A DNA stretch of 64,000 bases from Planctomycetia bacterium (GTDB taxonomy: Bacteria; Planctomycetota; Planctomycetia; Pirellulales; Thermoguttaceae): NCBI GenBank assembly GCA_030527205.1, contig JAUNBG010000002.1, positions 1 to 64,000 of the forward strand, read 5' to 3'. Position numbers and translations under genes: made by a program. The notes under the pieces were generated by a model, which did no database searches, had not been told where the DNA came from, and saw only the letters and a list, made by a program, of their open reading frames with translations. How positions within the stretch are numbered: the stretch's first letter is position 1; every line of letters starts with the position of its first letter. Shown in pieces: positions 12,030-21,244 of the stretch.

Positions 12030-12233
12030 ATGCCGAAAATGAAAACCCATAAAGGAGTTGCCAAACGATTCAGCGTCTCCAAAAATGGTAAAGTCAAGCA
12101 TCGTCATAGCGGAACAAGTCATTTAGCTTGGCGTTTGACCAGCAAACGCGTTCGAGATCTTCGAGGAACTGACACAGTTGCAACTTGCGAAGAAAAAAAA
12201 CTGATTAAAGCGCTCGGTCATTCCGCTCGTTAA
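12030..12233 (+). CDS. rpmI: 50S ribosomal protein L35
   Basis: The 67-residue protein begins MPKMKTHKGVAKRFSVSKNG, the conserved L35 start, and retains the basic HRHSGTSHLAWRLTSKR core. L35 is a small globular protein of the large ribosomal subunit. The reading frame is open further upstream to 11985, but the ATG at 12030 gives the canonical N-terminus. It precedes rplT on the same strand, the usual order. The spacer of 341 bases is much longer than in the usual infC-rpmI-rplT operon, and infC is not in the window. Confidence 0.97.
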   Translation: MPKMKTHKGVAKRFSVSKNGKVKHRHSGTSHLAWRLTSKRVRDLRGTDTVATCEEKKLIKALGHSAR

Positions 12234-12574
12234 TCGCTCCAATGACAGTTTTTGATAAATTTTCCCTATTTGCCTTTTAGCGAAAATAAAGATTAGGGTT
12301 TAATTGTCAAGCTCAAATAAAGTCATTAATATATTATAGCGATAAAGAATCGAAAAAGGGCAGAGACGATTGCCCAACGAAATTGATGAAACTTTTATCA
12401 AAGTTTTCTCGATTGATTTATAATCGTCAAACATTTTCGAATCCGTCGTTGATTCGAGTTCACGAAATGGGTTGAAACGCTGACTCGTTGCTGATCTTTT
12501 TTATAAGAACGTTGCAACTTGAAGTCGGGACCTTATTTTGCAAAAATGTTCAAAAGAAAACAGGAATTAATACA
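12234..12574 (+). promoter_or_regulatory. Long rpmI-rplT spacer with stem-loops, possible L20 leader
   Basis: No gene is seen in these 341 bases. Two perfect short stems are present: GGGCA/TGCCC at 12358-12375 and TCGAATC/GATTCGA at 12437-12457 with a 7-base loop. L20 autoregulates through leader RNA structure in several bacteria, so a regulatory leader is plausible, but I could not match it to a known L20-binding fold. Confidence 0.4.
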
Positions 12575-12925
12575 ATGAGAGTACGTCGAGGCGCAGCGCG
12601 TCGCAAATCAAAGAGACGATTATTTAAAAGAGCAAAAGGTTTTCGCGGCGGTCGAGGAAAACTTCTGCGAACCATGAAAGAAACATTAATTCGAGCCGAT
12701 GTCTTCGCAACCCGGGATAGACGTCGTCGCAAACGAGATTTTCGTCGTTTATGGATTATTCGTATTAATGCCGCTGTTCGTATGCGAGGTTTGCGATACA
12801 GCGAATTTATCAGCGGTTTGAAAAAAGCCAATATTATCCTTGATCGAAAATCCCTGGCCGAAATGGCTGTTCGCGATACCGTTGCCTTTGACAAAGTTGT
12901 TGATTTGGCTAAAGCTGCTTTATAA
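12575..12925 (+). CDS. rplT: 50S ribosomal protein L20
   Basis: The 116-residue protein begins [20 protein letters not shown] and continues with [20 protein letters not shown] and the globular end [20 protein letters not shown], all typical of L20. L20 binds 23S rRNA early in 50S assembly and can repress its own operon. The frame is open to 12488, but the ATG at 12575, preceded by CAGGAAT, gives the family start. A terminator 180 bases downstream precedes phoH. Confidence 0.97.
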   Translation: MRVRRGAARRKSKRRLFKRAKGFRGGRGKLLRTMKETLIRADVFATRDRRRRKRDFRRLWIIRINAAVRMRGLRYSEFISGLKKANIILDRKSLAEMAVRDTVAFDKVVDLAKAAL

Positions 12926-13107
12926 TCACAGTTTATTATTGATTTTGGAACAAAGTCATTTGTTGACTTATCCTTTTTTCTTATAAACGAAAAAATCGGA
13001 AATCCCAGAATTATTGAAATTGATTTATTGAAATCAATTCAAAATTGTTGTTAGTTAACCCCGATCAGAAATGCCGGGATTAAAGCAGTTGATTATATAA
13101 GAATAGA

Positions 13108-13137
13108 CCTCGAACATAACAGTTCGAGGTTTTTTTT
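13108..13137 (+). terminator. Rho-independent terminator immediately before phoH
   Basis: CCTCGAAC pairs with GTTCGAGG (8 bp, 6-base loop) and is followed by eight T residues. It lies 182 bases after rplT and ends only nine bases before the phoH ATG at 13147. It is therefore either the rplT terminator abutting phoH or an attenuator in the phoH leader. Confidence 0.88.
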
Positions 13138-13146
13138 GGATTAAAT

Positions 13147-14235
13147 ATGGAAGAAACAATCATTTCAGTCATAAACGCCAGAGTTCTCCGAAACGTTTTT
13201 GGCGCAAGCGATGAACATTTAAGAAGAATCCGCAAATCGCTTGGAATTCGCGTTACGGTTGACCGGGATAAAATTGTCATTCGTTCAGAAGATAAGGAAA
13301 CGGCGAAAAAAGCCGCTTATCTTTTCGAACAACTTCAACGAATAGCAGATCGGGAAGGAGCCGTTCTTTCCGCCGATGACATTCAGCGAACGATTTCAGA
13401 AGTTCAGTCGGGCGAAGAAATATCCCAAATTCGTCCAATGGATGTTTACAGCGGTCAACGAGTTCGTCCGAAAACAGCCGGTCAGGCTAAATATGTTGAA
13501 ATGCTTCGCCAAAAAGAAATTGTTTTTTGTACTGGTCCTGCAGGAACAGGCAAAACCTATTTGGCTGTTGCTCGCGCTGTTGAAGCGCTTCGAACAGAAG
13601 GAATCCGGAAAATCGTTTTGGTTCGTCCCGCTGTTGAAGCAGGCGAAAATCTTGGATTTCTTCCTGGCGATCTTCAGGCAAAAATTAATCCTTATTTGCG
13701 CCCGCTTTTTGACTCTCTCGCTGATATGATGGATCACGAAATGCTTCAACGTTATATGAACGAAGACCGCATTGAAGTTATTCCGCTTGCTTATATGCGA
13801 GGTCGAACCATAAACAGCGCTTATATTATTCTTGATGAAGCGCAAAATACAACCGTTTCCCAAATGAAAATGTTTCTGACTCGAATGGGCGACAATTCGC
13901 GAATTGCTGTTTGCGGCGACGCGACACAGACAGATCTTCCAAGAAGCAAACAGAGCGGTTTGGTTGACGCTCTGATTCGCCTCAAAAATATTGACGGAAT
14001 CGGCCATATCGCATTAAATGAAACGGATATTGTTCGTCATAGTTTAGTTCAAAAAATCGTTAATGCTTACGAAACAAACGAATCAGAATCGCCCCCTTTT
14101 TTTGAATCGTCTTTCAGCCAGAAAACTCAGGAAAATATTTCCGAGTCAACTGTTTTATTGGAAAACAACTCAAATTTCAATGGTCATTCAACGGCTGATT
14201 CAATTGGCATTGGCGGTTCCCTTTTCGAAAGTTGA
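13147..14235 (+). CDS. phoH: PhoH family ATPase
   Basis: The 362-residue protein has the PhoH-like layout. A short N-terminal KH-like region (SLGIRVTVDRDKIVIRSED) is followed by the ATPase domain with Walker A GPAGTGKT at about residues 130-137 and the LDEAQN Walker B. Signature stretches ARAVEALRTEGIRKIVLVRP and RIAVCGDATQTDLP are intact. PhoH proteins are NTPases tied to RNA metabolism and usually sit beside ybeY, as here, although with a 650-base gap filled by repeats. The C-terminal 45 residues are Ser/Asn-rich and non-conserved. Only GGA lies between the upstream terminator and the ATG, so transcription probably needs read-through or starts inside the hairpin region. Confidence 0.95.
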   Translation: MEETIISVINARVLRNVFGASDEHLRRIRKSLGIRVTVDRDKIVIRSEDKETAKKAAYLFEQLQRIADREGAVLSADDIQRTISEVQSGEEISQIRPMDVYSGQRVRPKTAGQAKYVEMLRQKEIVFCTGPAGTGKTYLAVARAVEALRTEGIRKIVLVRPAVEAGENLGFLPGDLQAKINPYLRPLFDSLADMMDHEMLQRYMNEDRIEVIPLAYMRGRTINSAYIILDEAQNTTVSQMKMFLTRMGDNSRIAVCGDATQTDLPRSKQSGLVDALIRLKNIDGIGHIALNETDIVRHSLVQKIVNAYETNESESPPFFESSFSQKTQENISESTVLLENNSNFNGHSTADSIGIGGSLFES

Positions 14236-14408
14236 GCCCAATCATATCATTCCTTCGCCGTTCAAAATGAATTTTGAGGAATAATCGAAATCCGTTTGAA
14301 CGACCGTTTTGTCCTTTTCGTTTCCAACAGTTTGCTTACGGAATTGCGTCCCCAACGATCCGGACTTTAACTGATTGGAATAAAAGTTTTATTGAATATA
14401 AAGCTTAA

Positions 14409-14514
14409 GGAAGTTCTAAAAACCTGTTTTTACAACAAACCTAATTCGAAAAACGTCGCAAAAATCCGTTCCTGCGGACGAGACTTCCGTTCCTGGCTGG
14501 TTTTTAGAACTCCC
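14409..14514 (+). repeat. Family A element, copy 1
   Basis: It starts GGAAGTTCTAAAAACC and ends GGTTTTTAGAACTCCC, an imperfect inverted match. The interior has CCTGCGGACGAGACTTCC, the family's internal palindrome in slightly decayed form. It lies 173 bases after phoH. Confidence 0.9.
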
Positions 14515-14590
14515 TCTTAATATTTCTTATTGAAAATCGTTTTGTTAAAAATAACTGCATTTTTCCCGATTTTTGTAATAAAATTGGAAA

Positions 14591-14764
14591 TTTTCGCGCA
14601 GCGACGCGGCGCAGCGAAAACTCAAGGGCGTTTTCTTTTCGGAACTTCCGATTTCGTCTTTATTTAAGTTGCCTTTAAAAACGGCTGTTCCATTTGAAAA
14701 AGAATCGTTTTTGTCGCTGGTTTTGGGAGTTTTTATCCTGTTCGCGGCGCCGCTGCGCAAAAAT
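14591..14764. repeat. GC-rich inverted repeat between phoH and ybeY
   Basis: The left arm TTTTCGCGCAGCGACGCGGC (14591-14610) is nearly complementary to the right arm CGCGGCGCCGCTGCGCAAAA (14743-14762). The arms are far more GC-rich than the surroundings. The loop is about 130 bases. It could be a large cruciform or the ends of a decayed small mobile element. Confidence 0.6.
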
Positions 14765-14888
14765 CCTTTCAACAGATAATGTTCTATTCGGTATCGCGAA
14801 AAGAAAAATCGGCGAAAGTATAGAAAATAATGATTCTTTGAAATTTCCCATTTTTCTTATGGGGAAGGTCATTTTGGAAAATAAACTG

Positions 14889-15329
14889 ATGAAAAACAAA
14901 CCGCTTCAAATTTCCATTTATAACGAACAAAAATTTCTTTCCATTGACGAGTCAAAAATAAAAAGCGTTTTATTGAAAATGCTTCAAGACGCTGAAATTC
15001 TTCAAGGAAGTTTGGAAGTTGCCATTGTTGATGATCCAACAATCCATAAACTCAATGTTGAGTTTCTGGGTCATGATTATGCAACCGATGTTCTTAGTTT
15101 TGAAATGGATGCCGATTCTCAAAAGAAATTTCTCGAAGGAAATGTTATTGTCAGCGCTGAAACAGCATTGAACCGCGCTTCTGAATTCGACCAAACGCCA
15201 GAAATGGAACTTCTGCTTTATATTATTCACGGAACTCTTCATTTGCTTGGTTACGATGACCATTCAGAAGAAGACGCCCCTTTAATGCGTCAGAAAGAAA
15301 CGGAATATTTGGATTGGGTTATTCGTTAA
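14889..15329 (+). CDS. ybeY: Endoribonuclease YbeY (rRNA maturation factor)
   Basis: With the ATG at 14889 the protein is 146 residues, the usual YbeY size. The zinc-binding motif HGTLHLLGYDDH is at residues 114-125, and the upstream VEFLGHDYATDVLSFEM segment is the family's second conserved block. YbeY is a metal-dependent ribonuclease acting in 16S rRNA 3' maturation and ribosome quality control. The family motif usually reads GYDH; here an extra Asp precedes the last His. Longer in-frame starts (14694, 14859) give N-termini without family similarity. It follows phoH, the common neighbour. Confidence 0.93.
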   Translation: MKNKPLQISIYNEQKFLSIDESKIKSVLLKMLQDAEILQGSLEVAIVDDPTIHKLNVEFLGHDYATDVLSFEMDADSQKKFLEGNVIVSAETALNRASEFDQTPEMELLLYIIHGTLHLLGYDDHSEEDAPLMRQKETEYLDWVIR

Positions 15330-15488
15330 AAAGGTCTCTTTTAAAATATTGTTTGACAAACTAATATTTGCATTTGATTTCCGAGAAAAAACAATATGCT
15401 TCTCAAGTCAGCAGAAAAACCAGGAATTTGAGTTTGCAAACCCGCAAGCGATCAAGCGGATTGACGAGAACGGTCGAGATTCGCCCCC

Positions 15489-16673
15489 CTATTGATTTCG
15501 GATAAACTCTTTTTCATAAAATAACGAAAGAACAAAATCGGAATGATAATGAGGAAGCATCCAGAAATGAGCAAATGATTCTATTTTTTTTGCAACCAAT
15601 TTCATTTTGGCATAATCCAATCCCAACTCGTTTGGCGCAATCGGACTTCCTAATTTTGAATACCAATTTTTCAATGCCTCAATCGTTCTTTCTGCGAGAA
15701 ATTCAGACTCTTTCAGCAGAAAAACTTCCCGACCGAATTGCTCAACTCTTGCCTTATTTTCAGGCGATTGTTTCATAAACCAGGAAAGCCAATGAGAAAA
15801 CGACACAGAAATTGTCGCTCCATGCGGGGAATCAAACAAGGCGCTCATTCCCATTCCAATCAAATGATTCGGAGTAAACCAGCGTCCAACTCCAGAAGGA
15901 GCCAGGCCATTCCAGGCCAGGGAAGCGCCCCACATAATCGTTGCGCGAGCGTTATAATCGTCTGCTTTTTCTAAACAACAATAAGAGGCGTCAATCAACG
16001 AACGGATTATTCCTTCCGAATAACGATCTTGAATCGGAGTAAACCAGTCATCGGAATGAGTAAAATAGACTTCCATTAAATGCGAAGCCGCGTCGATGGC
16101 TCCGTAAGCAGTTTGCTCTCGGGAAACCGTAAACGTCGTTGTTGGATCCAAAATCGATATTTTGGGATAAAATGGATCTGCTCCAATAACAAATTTTTCC
16201 TGCGTTTCTTCGTTCGTTAAAACGGTTCGACCATTCATTTCCGTTCCAGTCGCCGCAAGAGTTAAAACAGTCAGAACAGGAAGAGCTTGTTGAACTGTTT
16301 TCTTTCGACAATAAAAATCCCAAACAGAATAATCGACTTTTGAACCGGCGGCAATCGCTTTCGCTTCATCAATGACGCTGCCGCCGCCAATGGCAATAAT
16401 CATTTCAACTTTATTATCTTTGGCTTTTCTGATTCCTTCTTCCGCATGAGAAAGAACCGGATTCGGTTTGACTCCGGAATGTTCAACAAAAGAAACGCCA
16501 TTTTCTCGAAGCGTTTCGCAAACGGTTTGAAGGATTCCATTCTTTTTAACTGAATTTTGACCATAAACAAGAAGAGCGGACGCCCCATATTTTCTGGATT
16601 CCTGACCGATTTGTGAAATCGTATCCCGACCAAAAATAATTTTCGTTGGATTCTGAAAAACAAAATTTTGCAT
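15489..16673 (-). CDS. Iron-containing alcohol dehydrogenase (butanol dehydrogenase type)
   Basis: With the ATG at 16673 the protein starts MQNFVFQNPTKIIFGRDTIS, the classic start of the NADPH-dependent BDH-like branch. The Rossmann-like GGGSVIDEAKAIA motif binds the nucleotide. Metal ligands are seen in GAIDAASHLMEVYF (Asp, His), TPNHLIGMGMSALF (His) and DSPHGATIS (His). The expected reaction is reversible reduction of an aldehyde or ketone; the substrate cannot be read from sequence. The 394-residue length is normal. The frame extends to a TTG at 16685 with no support. It is transcribed alone, convergent with ybeY. Confidence 0.93.
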   Translation of the reverse strand: MQNFVFQNPTKIIFGRDTISQIGQESRKYGASALLVYGQNSVKKNGILQTVCETLRENGVSFVEHSGVKPNPVLSHAEEGIRKAKDNKVEMIIAIGGGSVIDEAKAIAAGSKVDYSVWDFYCRKKTVQQALPVLTVLTLAATGTEMNGRTVLTNEETQEKFVIGADPFYPKISILDPTTTFTVSREQTAYGAIDAASHLMEVYFTHSDDWFTPIQDRYSEGIIRSLIDASYCCLEKADDYNARATIMWGASLAWNGLAPSGVGRWFTPNHLIGMGMSALFDSPHGATISVSFSHWLSWFMKQSPENKARVEQFGREVFLLKESEFLAERTIEALKNWYSKLGSPIAPNELGLDYAKMKLVAKKIESFAHFWMLPHYHSDFVLSLFYEKEFIRNQ

Positions 16674-16862
16674 TCTGACACTCAAATCTGTTGAAAGTCT
16701 ATTGTATTCGAATCAGAAAGCCCGGAAATGACGGACGAATCTGGAAAGGGCGAAATTTGTTGCCAAAATCAGCTTCGTTTTGAAACTGTTTCAACCGATC
16801 TTCATTTTGAAAAACCAAAACAACAAAGCTAAACTTTTTCGTTAATCAAACAAAACCTGACT

Positions 16863-17972
16863 TTAAAAATCATCATTGTTTTCTGTAACGCTGTCATTCA
16901 ACATTTCATTTATATCATCGGGACTAATGGAATCGAGAATTTGTGTTTTGATTTCTTCAAGAAACTCGGGTTCTTCGACAAGCATTTGACGAACTTTTTC
17001 TCTTCCCTGCCCCAATTGCTGATCGCCATATCGAAACCAGGCGCCAGATTTAACAATAATTTTTTTCGCAATCGCCAAATCCAGAATGTCCCCTTCCAAA
17101 CTGATGCCGTTCGCATGCATCATATCAAATTCAGCAACACGAAACGGCGGCGCAACTTTATTTTTAACAACTTTTGCCTTAACGCGTTGTCCAATAACAT
17201 TTTCGCCTTCTTTAATCTGTCCGATACGACGAACGTCAATTCGGCAAGAACAATAAAATTTAAGAGCGCGTCCTCCCGGCGTTGTTTCAGGCGACCCAAA
17301 CATAACGCCAACTTTTTCTCGAATCTGATTGATGAAAATAACGGCCGTTTTACTTTTCGCAATAGCGCCGGTCAGTTTGCGCAACGATTGGCTCATTAAA
17401 CGCGCTTGAAGTCCAATATGCGAATCTCCGATCTCTCCTTGAAGCTCTTTTTCTGGAACCAAAGCAGCAACAGAGTCAACGACAATAATATCAACTGCAT
17501 TTGTTTTAACGAGCATTTCAGTAATTCTCATTGCTTCTTCGCCGCTGCTGGGTTGACTGACAAGCAACGATTCAAGATTGACGCCCAACCGTTTGGCCCA
17601 ACTGGGATCAAGAGCATGTTCGGCATCGATAAAAGCGGCAATTCCGCCTTCTTTTTGCGCTTGCGAAACGACATGAAGCGTTAATGTTGTTTTTCCGCTT
17701 GATTCTGGACCAAATATCTCGATAATTCTTCCTCGCGGAATTCCGTGTCCGCCCAGCGCAATATCCAACGAAATAGAACCGGTTGAAATTCCTGAAAGAC
17801 TTGGCGATCGATCCAATCCGAGAGGCATAATAGCGCCTTCTCCAAATTGCTTTTCAATTTGAGTAACCGCATTTTTTAGCTCTGGATTTTGATTATAAAT
17901 AGTCTCAATAATCGATTCCTTTTTTTTGGATTTTTCTTCTTTCGCGTCGTTGACTGCTGCTTTTTTTGCCAT
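16863..17972 (-). CDS. recA: Recombinase RecA
   Basis: The 369-residue protein carries Walker [10 protein letters not shown] at residues 88-96 and the RecA signatures [20 protein letters not shown] and [20 protein letters not shown]. The N-terminus is extended by a Lys-rich stretch ([16 protein letters not shown]) and the C-terminus has the usual acidic end. RecA forms filaments on single-stranded DNA for recombinational repair and stimulates LexA-type self-cleavage. AAGGGA precedes the ATG. I see no recognisable SOS operator upstream; planctomycete operators are not known to me. Confidence 0.98.
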   Translation of the reverse strand: MAKKAAVNDAKEEKSKKKESIIETIYNQNPELKNAVTQIEKQFGEGAIMPLGLDRSPSLSGISTGSISLDIALGGHGIPRGRIIEIFGPESSGKTTLTLHVVSQAQKEGGIAAFIDAEHALDPSWAKRLGVNLESLLVSQPSSGEEAMRITEMLVKTNAVDIIVVDSVAALVPEKELQGEIGDSHIGLQARLMSQSLRKLTGAIAKSKTAVIFINQIREKVGVMFGSPETTPGGRALKFYCSCRIDVRRIGQIKEGENVIGQRVKAKVVKNKVAPPFRVAEFDMMHANGISLEGDILDLAIAKKIIVKSGAWFRYGDQQLGQGREKVRQMLVEEPEFLEEIKTQILDSISPDDINEMLNDSVTENNDDF

Positions 17973-18177
17973 AATTATCCCTTAATTCCAATAAAAGTTA
18001 ATAGAACAATATTTAATCAATTTCTGATTCTATTTGCTTTCAACAATTTTACAATAATAACAAAACGTTGCAAATATTATAAATGATTTATATGAACAAC
18101 CTTGAGACGCAATCTTCATTTTGAAAACCGCGAAATATTAAAATGAACAATAAATTTCGTCGAAAAAATGACGCAAC

Positions 18178-18201
18178 TTATATTCAAGCGAATGAAATCC
18201 C
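18178..18201 (-). repeat. Family B core between the S41 protease and recA
   Basis: On the minus strand it reads GATTTCATTCGCTTGAATA then TAAG, close to the family B core in its second half. It overlaps the end of the spacer after the protease gene (stop at 18210) and lies about 205 bases upstream of recA, pointing toward recA. Confidence 0.5.
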
Positions 18202-18209
18202 AAATCAGA

Positions 18210-19652
18210 TTATTTTGGCAATGAGCCTTTTTTGAGCAATTCAATTCCCTTTTCCAACTGCGGATCAAAATAAGGATTATTTCCTTGGGGGTTAAATATT
18301 GCCGTCTCTTTGGTCGACTCTTCCTGATTCAAAAGATTGATTAAATTGAGAGCAATATTTTGGTCGGTTTCCAAATGATCAATCTTTTGAAAGGTTCGCA
18401 ATTGACGCATCCAATGCATAAAAATTGTTTGAAGAGGCGAAAGAACAATTTCATATCCCTCATTTGGATGAACTCCCCAGGAATCTTCTTCGAGAGCATC
18501 TTTTGATCGATGAATGGGAATTCCAGAAGGACGCCAAAATTTTGCAACGGTTAAATGCAACAACCCCATTCGACAAGGAAGCGGAATCAATTCTTGAACC
18601 GTTCCTTTTCCATAAGAACGCGTCCCAACAATGATTGCTTGATCATAATCCTGAAGCGCCGCAGAGACAATTTCAGATGAGCTGGCGCTATTATTATCAA
18701 TAAGAACAACTAATGGATATTTATATTTTTTAATGTCGGTCGCAACAAAACGATTTTTGACCGCTCCATTTCGATATTTCGTTGTTACAATATCCGAGCC
18801 AGCTTCCAAAAATTGATCGCAGATTTCAACTGCTGCCGGAAGAAATCCCCCGGGATTGCCGCGCAAATCAAGAATCAACGATTGAACTTCTGGATTGGCA
18901 TTAAGAGTTTTCAACGCATTAATAAACTCATAAGCTGTTGTTTCTGTAAATTGATTAATACAAATATAACCAATCGAAGGTTCTGTTTCCAGAACAAAAT
19001 TCCAGGAACCGTCGCTGTTACGAAAATCGCCGGTTACGATTTCATGTTGAATCAATTTTCGCGTTAATGTTAATTCGCAAAACTCCGACTCGGCTTCATT
19101 TTCGCGACGTCTATCTAAAATTAAATCAGAAATATCTTCATTAAATTGCTCCATTCTTTTCGATTTGGGGCGAATCTTTAACTTAACGGTTGAACCTTCA
19201 TTCCCTCGAAGTTTTTCAATTAATTCTGATATGGAAAAACCTGAAATCTCTTCATCGTCAACGGCAACAATGCTGTCTCCAAATTTTAAACCAGCCTGTT
19301 GAGCAGGCGTATCCGGAATCGGCATAAAAAAGAACTCGCCTGTTATCGGCGATTTTTGAAGCAATGAAATGCCTATTCCCGCAAATTGACCCTGTATTTC
19401 ATGCTCATACAGAACTTTTTCCTCAAATGGCAAATAAGTTGTATACGGAAGATCATTGACTTTATAAGTCAAACCGAACATTGCCCCTTCCAAAAGTTCT
19501 TGTTCGCTGATTGGTTCGAGAGATTTCGTTTCAACGGTTTTTAATACATATCGAAAAATCTGTTCCTTCAGAGAAGTTCGCGAAAAGCAACAGACACAAA
19601 TAAGAATCGAGATTAAAATTAATTGAATATTACGAATCGGCATTTTATTCAT
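18210..19652 (-). CDS. S41 family C-terminal processing peptidase with PDZ domain
   Basis: The 480-residue protein has an N-terminal signal or anchor (residues 10-25), a PDZ domain (about 85-165, with GIGISLLQKS and FGDSIVAVDDEEI) and the S41 protease core. The catalytic pair is Ser324 in NSASSSEI and Lys349 in RSYGKGTVQ, matching the Ser/Lys dyad of CtpA/Prc proteases. The LDLRGNPGGFL stretch is also typical. Such enzymes cut periplasmic or envelope proteins near their C-termini. A family B repeat core lies just upstream and points toward the gene. Confidence 0.94.
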   Translation of the reverse strand: MNKMPIRNIQLILISILICVCCFSRTSLKEQIFRYVLKTVETKSLEPISEQELLEGAMFGLTYKVNDLPYTTYLPFEEKVLYEHEIQGQFAGIGISLLQKSPITGEFFFMPIPDTPAQQAGLKFGDSIVAVDDEEISGFSISELIEKLRGNEGSTVKLKIRPKSKRMEQFNEDISDLILDRRRENEAESEFCELTLTRKLIQHEIVTGDFRNSDGSWNFVLETEPSIGYICINQFTETTAYEFINALKTLNANPEVQSLILDLRGNPGGFLPAAVEICDQFLEAGSDIVTTKYRNGAVKNRFVATDIKKYKYPLVVLIDNNSASSSEIVSAALQDYDQAIIVGTRSYGKGTVQELIPLPCRMGLLHLTVAKFWRPSGIPIHRSKDALEEDSWGVHPNEGYEIVLSPLQTIFMHWMRQLRTFQKIDHLETDQNIALNLINLLNQEESTKETAIFNPQGNNPYFDPQLEKGIELLKKGSLPK

Positions 19653-19707
19653 TTCCGTTCTGTCGAAAAACTAACCTCATTGAGAAAATCATATGGAAGC
19701 AAATTGT

Positions 19708-19731
19708 TTATATTCAAGCCTGTTGAAAATC
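19708..19731 (-). repeat. Family B core upstream of the S41 protease
   Basis: The minus strand reads GATTTTCAACAGGCTTGAAT then ATAA, a near-perfect core. It lies 56 bases upstream of the protease start and points toward it. Confidence 0.8.
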
Positions 19732-19981
19732 GCTGATCGTTTAATTCGAAAGCCCAACAACGGACAAAACGAAACAAAATTCTTATCGGAAAGTTATCAT
19801 TCATAATCGTTTTTCCGTTTAACGGCAAACGATGTTTTGGCAGCCAAGCCAGCAAAAAAGCAAAATAAACTTCAAGAATCTGTCACGAATCGGAGAATGC
19901 AAACGTTCTCTCTGAAGGCATTAATAAAAATCTGAAATGAACGTTCTGATTCAATGGCAGACTCTTCAAAAACAACGATCT

Positions 19982-20091
19982 GGAAGTTCTAAAAAACAAG
20001 ATTTTTCAATAAACGCATTTTCGGACAAAATCGTTAAAACCAGTTCTTACGGACAAGACGTTCCGCGTTCCAAGCGGATTTTAGAGCTTCC
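19982..20091 (+). repeat. Family A element, copy 2
   Basis: It starts GGAAGTTCTAAAAAAC and ends ATTTTAGAGCTTCC. The interior reads TACGGACAAGACGTTCCGCG. It ends eight bases after the efpL stop codon on that gene's downstream side. Confidence 0.85.
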
Positions 20092-20099
20092 GGATTGCT

Positions 20100-20669
20100 T
20101 TATTTGTTTGCGCGACCCAAAAATTCTCCTGAGCGCGTATCAATCTTAATCGTTTCGCCCTGTTCCAAATATTCTGGAACCATAACAATCAACCCTGTTT
20201 CAACTGTTGCCGGTTTATTACGGGAAGTTGCAGAATTGCCGCGAACCGCCGGATCGCAATGCGTAACAAGCATTTCAACCGTTGTTGGCAACTCAATCGC
20301 TACGCAACGTTCCTCATAAATTAACGCGCGAATTCCTTCCAAACCTTCCTTGATATATTTCATTTCCTCTTCGACGTCTTCTTTGGCAATATTATAGGTT
20401 TCGTAATTCTGATTATCCAAAAAATAAACGTCGGTCGCATCCGCATAACTAAATGAAACTTCTCGTTTTTTGAAATCGGCGTCCTGAAGATTGTCTGTTC
20501 CCTTTAATTTCAAATCAACCTTTTCTTTTGTAATAAGATTTCTGCAGCGAAATTTATAAAGCGTTGCTGCCCCTCGCGCTGACGGCGTTTGAACTTGAAG
20601 ATTTTCAACAATAATCGGAGCTCCATTATTAACAATAATATCGCCGCGTTTCATATCTTTTGCAATCAT
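20100..20669 (-). CDS. efpL: Elongation factor P-like protein (EfpL/YeiP type)
   Basis: The 189-residue protein has the three-domain EF-P fold. The first-domain loop reads QTPSARGAATLYKFR (residues 27-41). That ARGAATLYK loop is the mark of the EfpL/YeiP branch rather than canonical EF-P, which has a PGKG-type loop with a modifiable lysine. The tip here has Arg32. The C-terminal RNKPATVETGLIVMVPEYLE block also matches YeiP. EF-P proteins bind the ribosomal E site and relieve stalling at proline-rich sequences. No modification enzyme gene is near. AGGAA precedes the ATG. Confidence 0.92.
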   Translation of the reverse strand: MIAKDMKRGDIIVNNGAPIIVENLQVQTPSARGAATLYKFRCRNLITKEKVDLKLKGTDNLQDADFKKREVSFSYADATDVYFLDNQNYETYNIAKEDVEEEMKYIKEGLEGIRALIYEERCVAIELPTTVEMLVTHCDPAVRGNSATSRNKPATVETGLIVMVPEYLEQGETIKIDTRSGEFLGRANK

Positions 20670-21244
20670 ATTGTTTCCTGTAATGAAAAAGAATGTTCTA
20701 TTTTTCTCAACAAATAATACTATTAACCCTCTTAATTATATCGAATGATTTTATTTGGAAAATCCCCGCAATATAAGGAACCGAAAAGAAAACAACGCGT
20801 TATTTCCTTTCGATTTTATTCAAATCTTCTTAAAGCCCTTCCTGTTCGTCGCAATTGTTGATAAGGAAAGTTTAACAATATCTTAAAACATTCCAAAACG
20901 ATTTTGTCAAATGGTTCTCTTAAGATTACAAACGCATTGACAGCATTTTGGAAAATTTTAAAATAATTTGAAATTGATCGCTGAGATCTATTTCGTTAAG
21001 GGTCTATTTCTTTAAAATGAGACAACGACTCTTTTTTAGCTCAAACCTATTGAAAATCCTTGATTGTCGATTTTATAACCCCGATAACAAAGGACGAACA
21101 ACGGAGGCAAAACCTATCGCTCATACCTGATTCGACATCAAGATCAATTTGTTCTTTATAGAATTAACGGGTCATTCATTTTAACCCCAAGCTCTCAACA
21201 AAATCATTCTCTTCAGACTCAAAAATGTAAAATCGGAACAAAAA
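20670..21244. other. Divergent efpL-ribF intergenic region
   Basis: These 575 bases hold a family B core at 21034-21059 and otherwise nothing I can name. I looked for an FMN riboswitch upstream of ribF and did not find its conserved segments. Confidence 0.5.
21034..21059 (-). repeat. Family B core upstream of efpL
   Basis: The minus strand reads GGATTTTCAATAGGTTTGAG then CTAAAA. It points toward efpL, 365 bases away, with a CCCCGATAAC-type flank like other copies. Confidence 0.7.

Larger units (their letters stand above)
14236..14888. other. phoH-ybeY intergenic region filled with repeats
   Basis: The 653 bases hold one family A element (14409-14514) and a GC-rich inverted repeat (14591-14764). 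The ybeY frame stays open upstream to 14694, but the extra translation is rich in Arg, Cys and Trp and derives from the inverted repeat, so I do not count it as coding. Confidence 0.6.
19653..20099. other. Intergenic region between the S41 protease and efpL
   Basis: In 447 bases I see a family B core (19708-19731) and a family A element (19982-20091), and nothing else. Confidence 0.6.

Noticed and set aside
20670-21244. FMN riboswitch upstream of ribF
   Set aside because: The conserved RFN segments are not visible on either strand.
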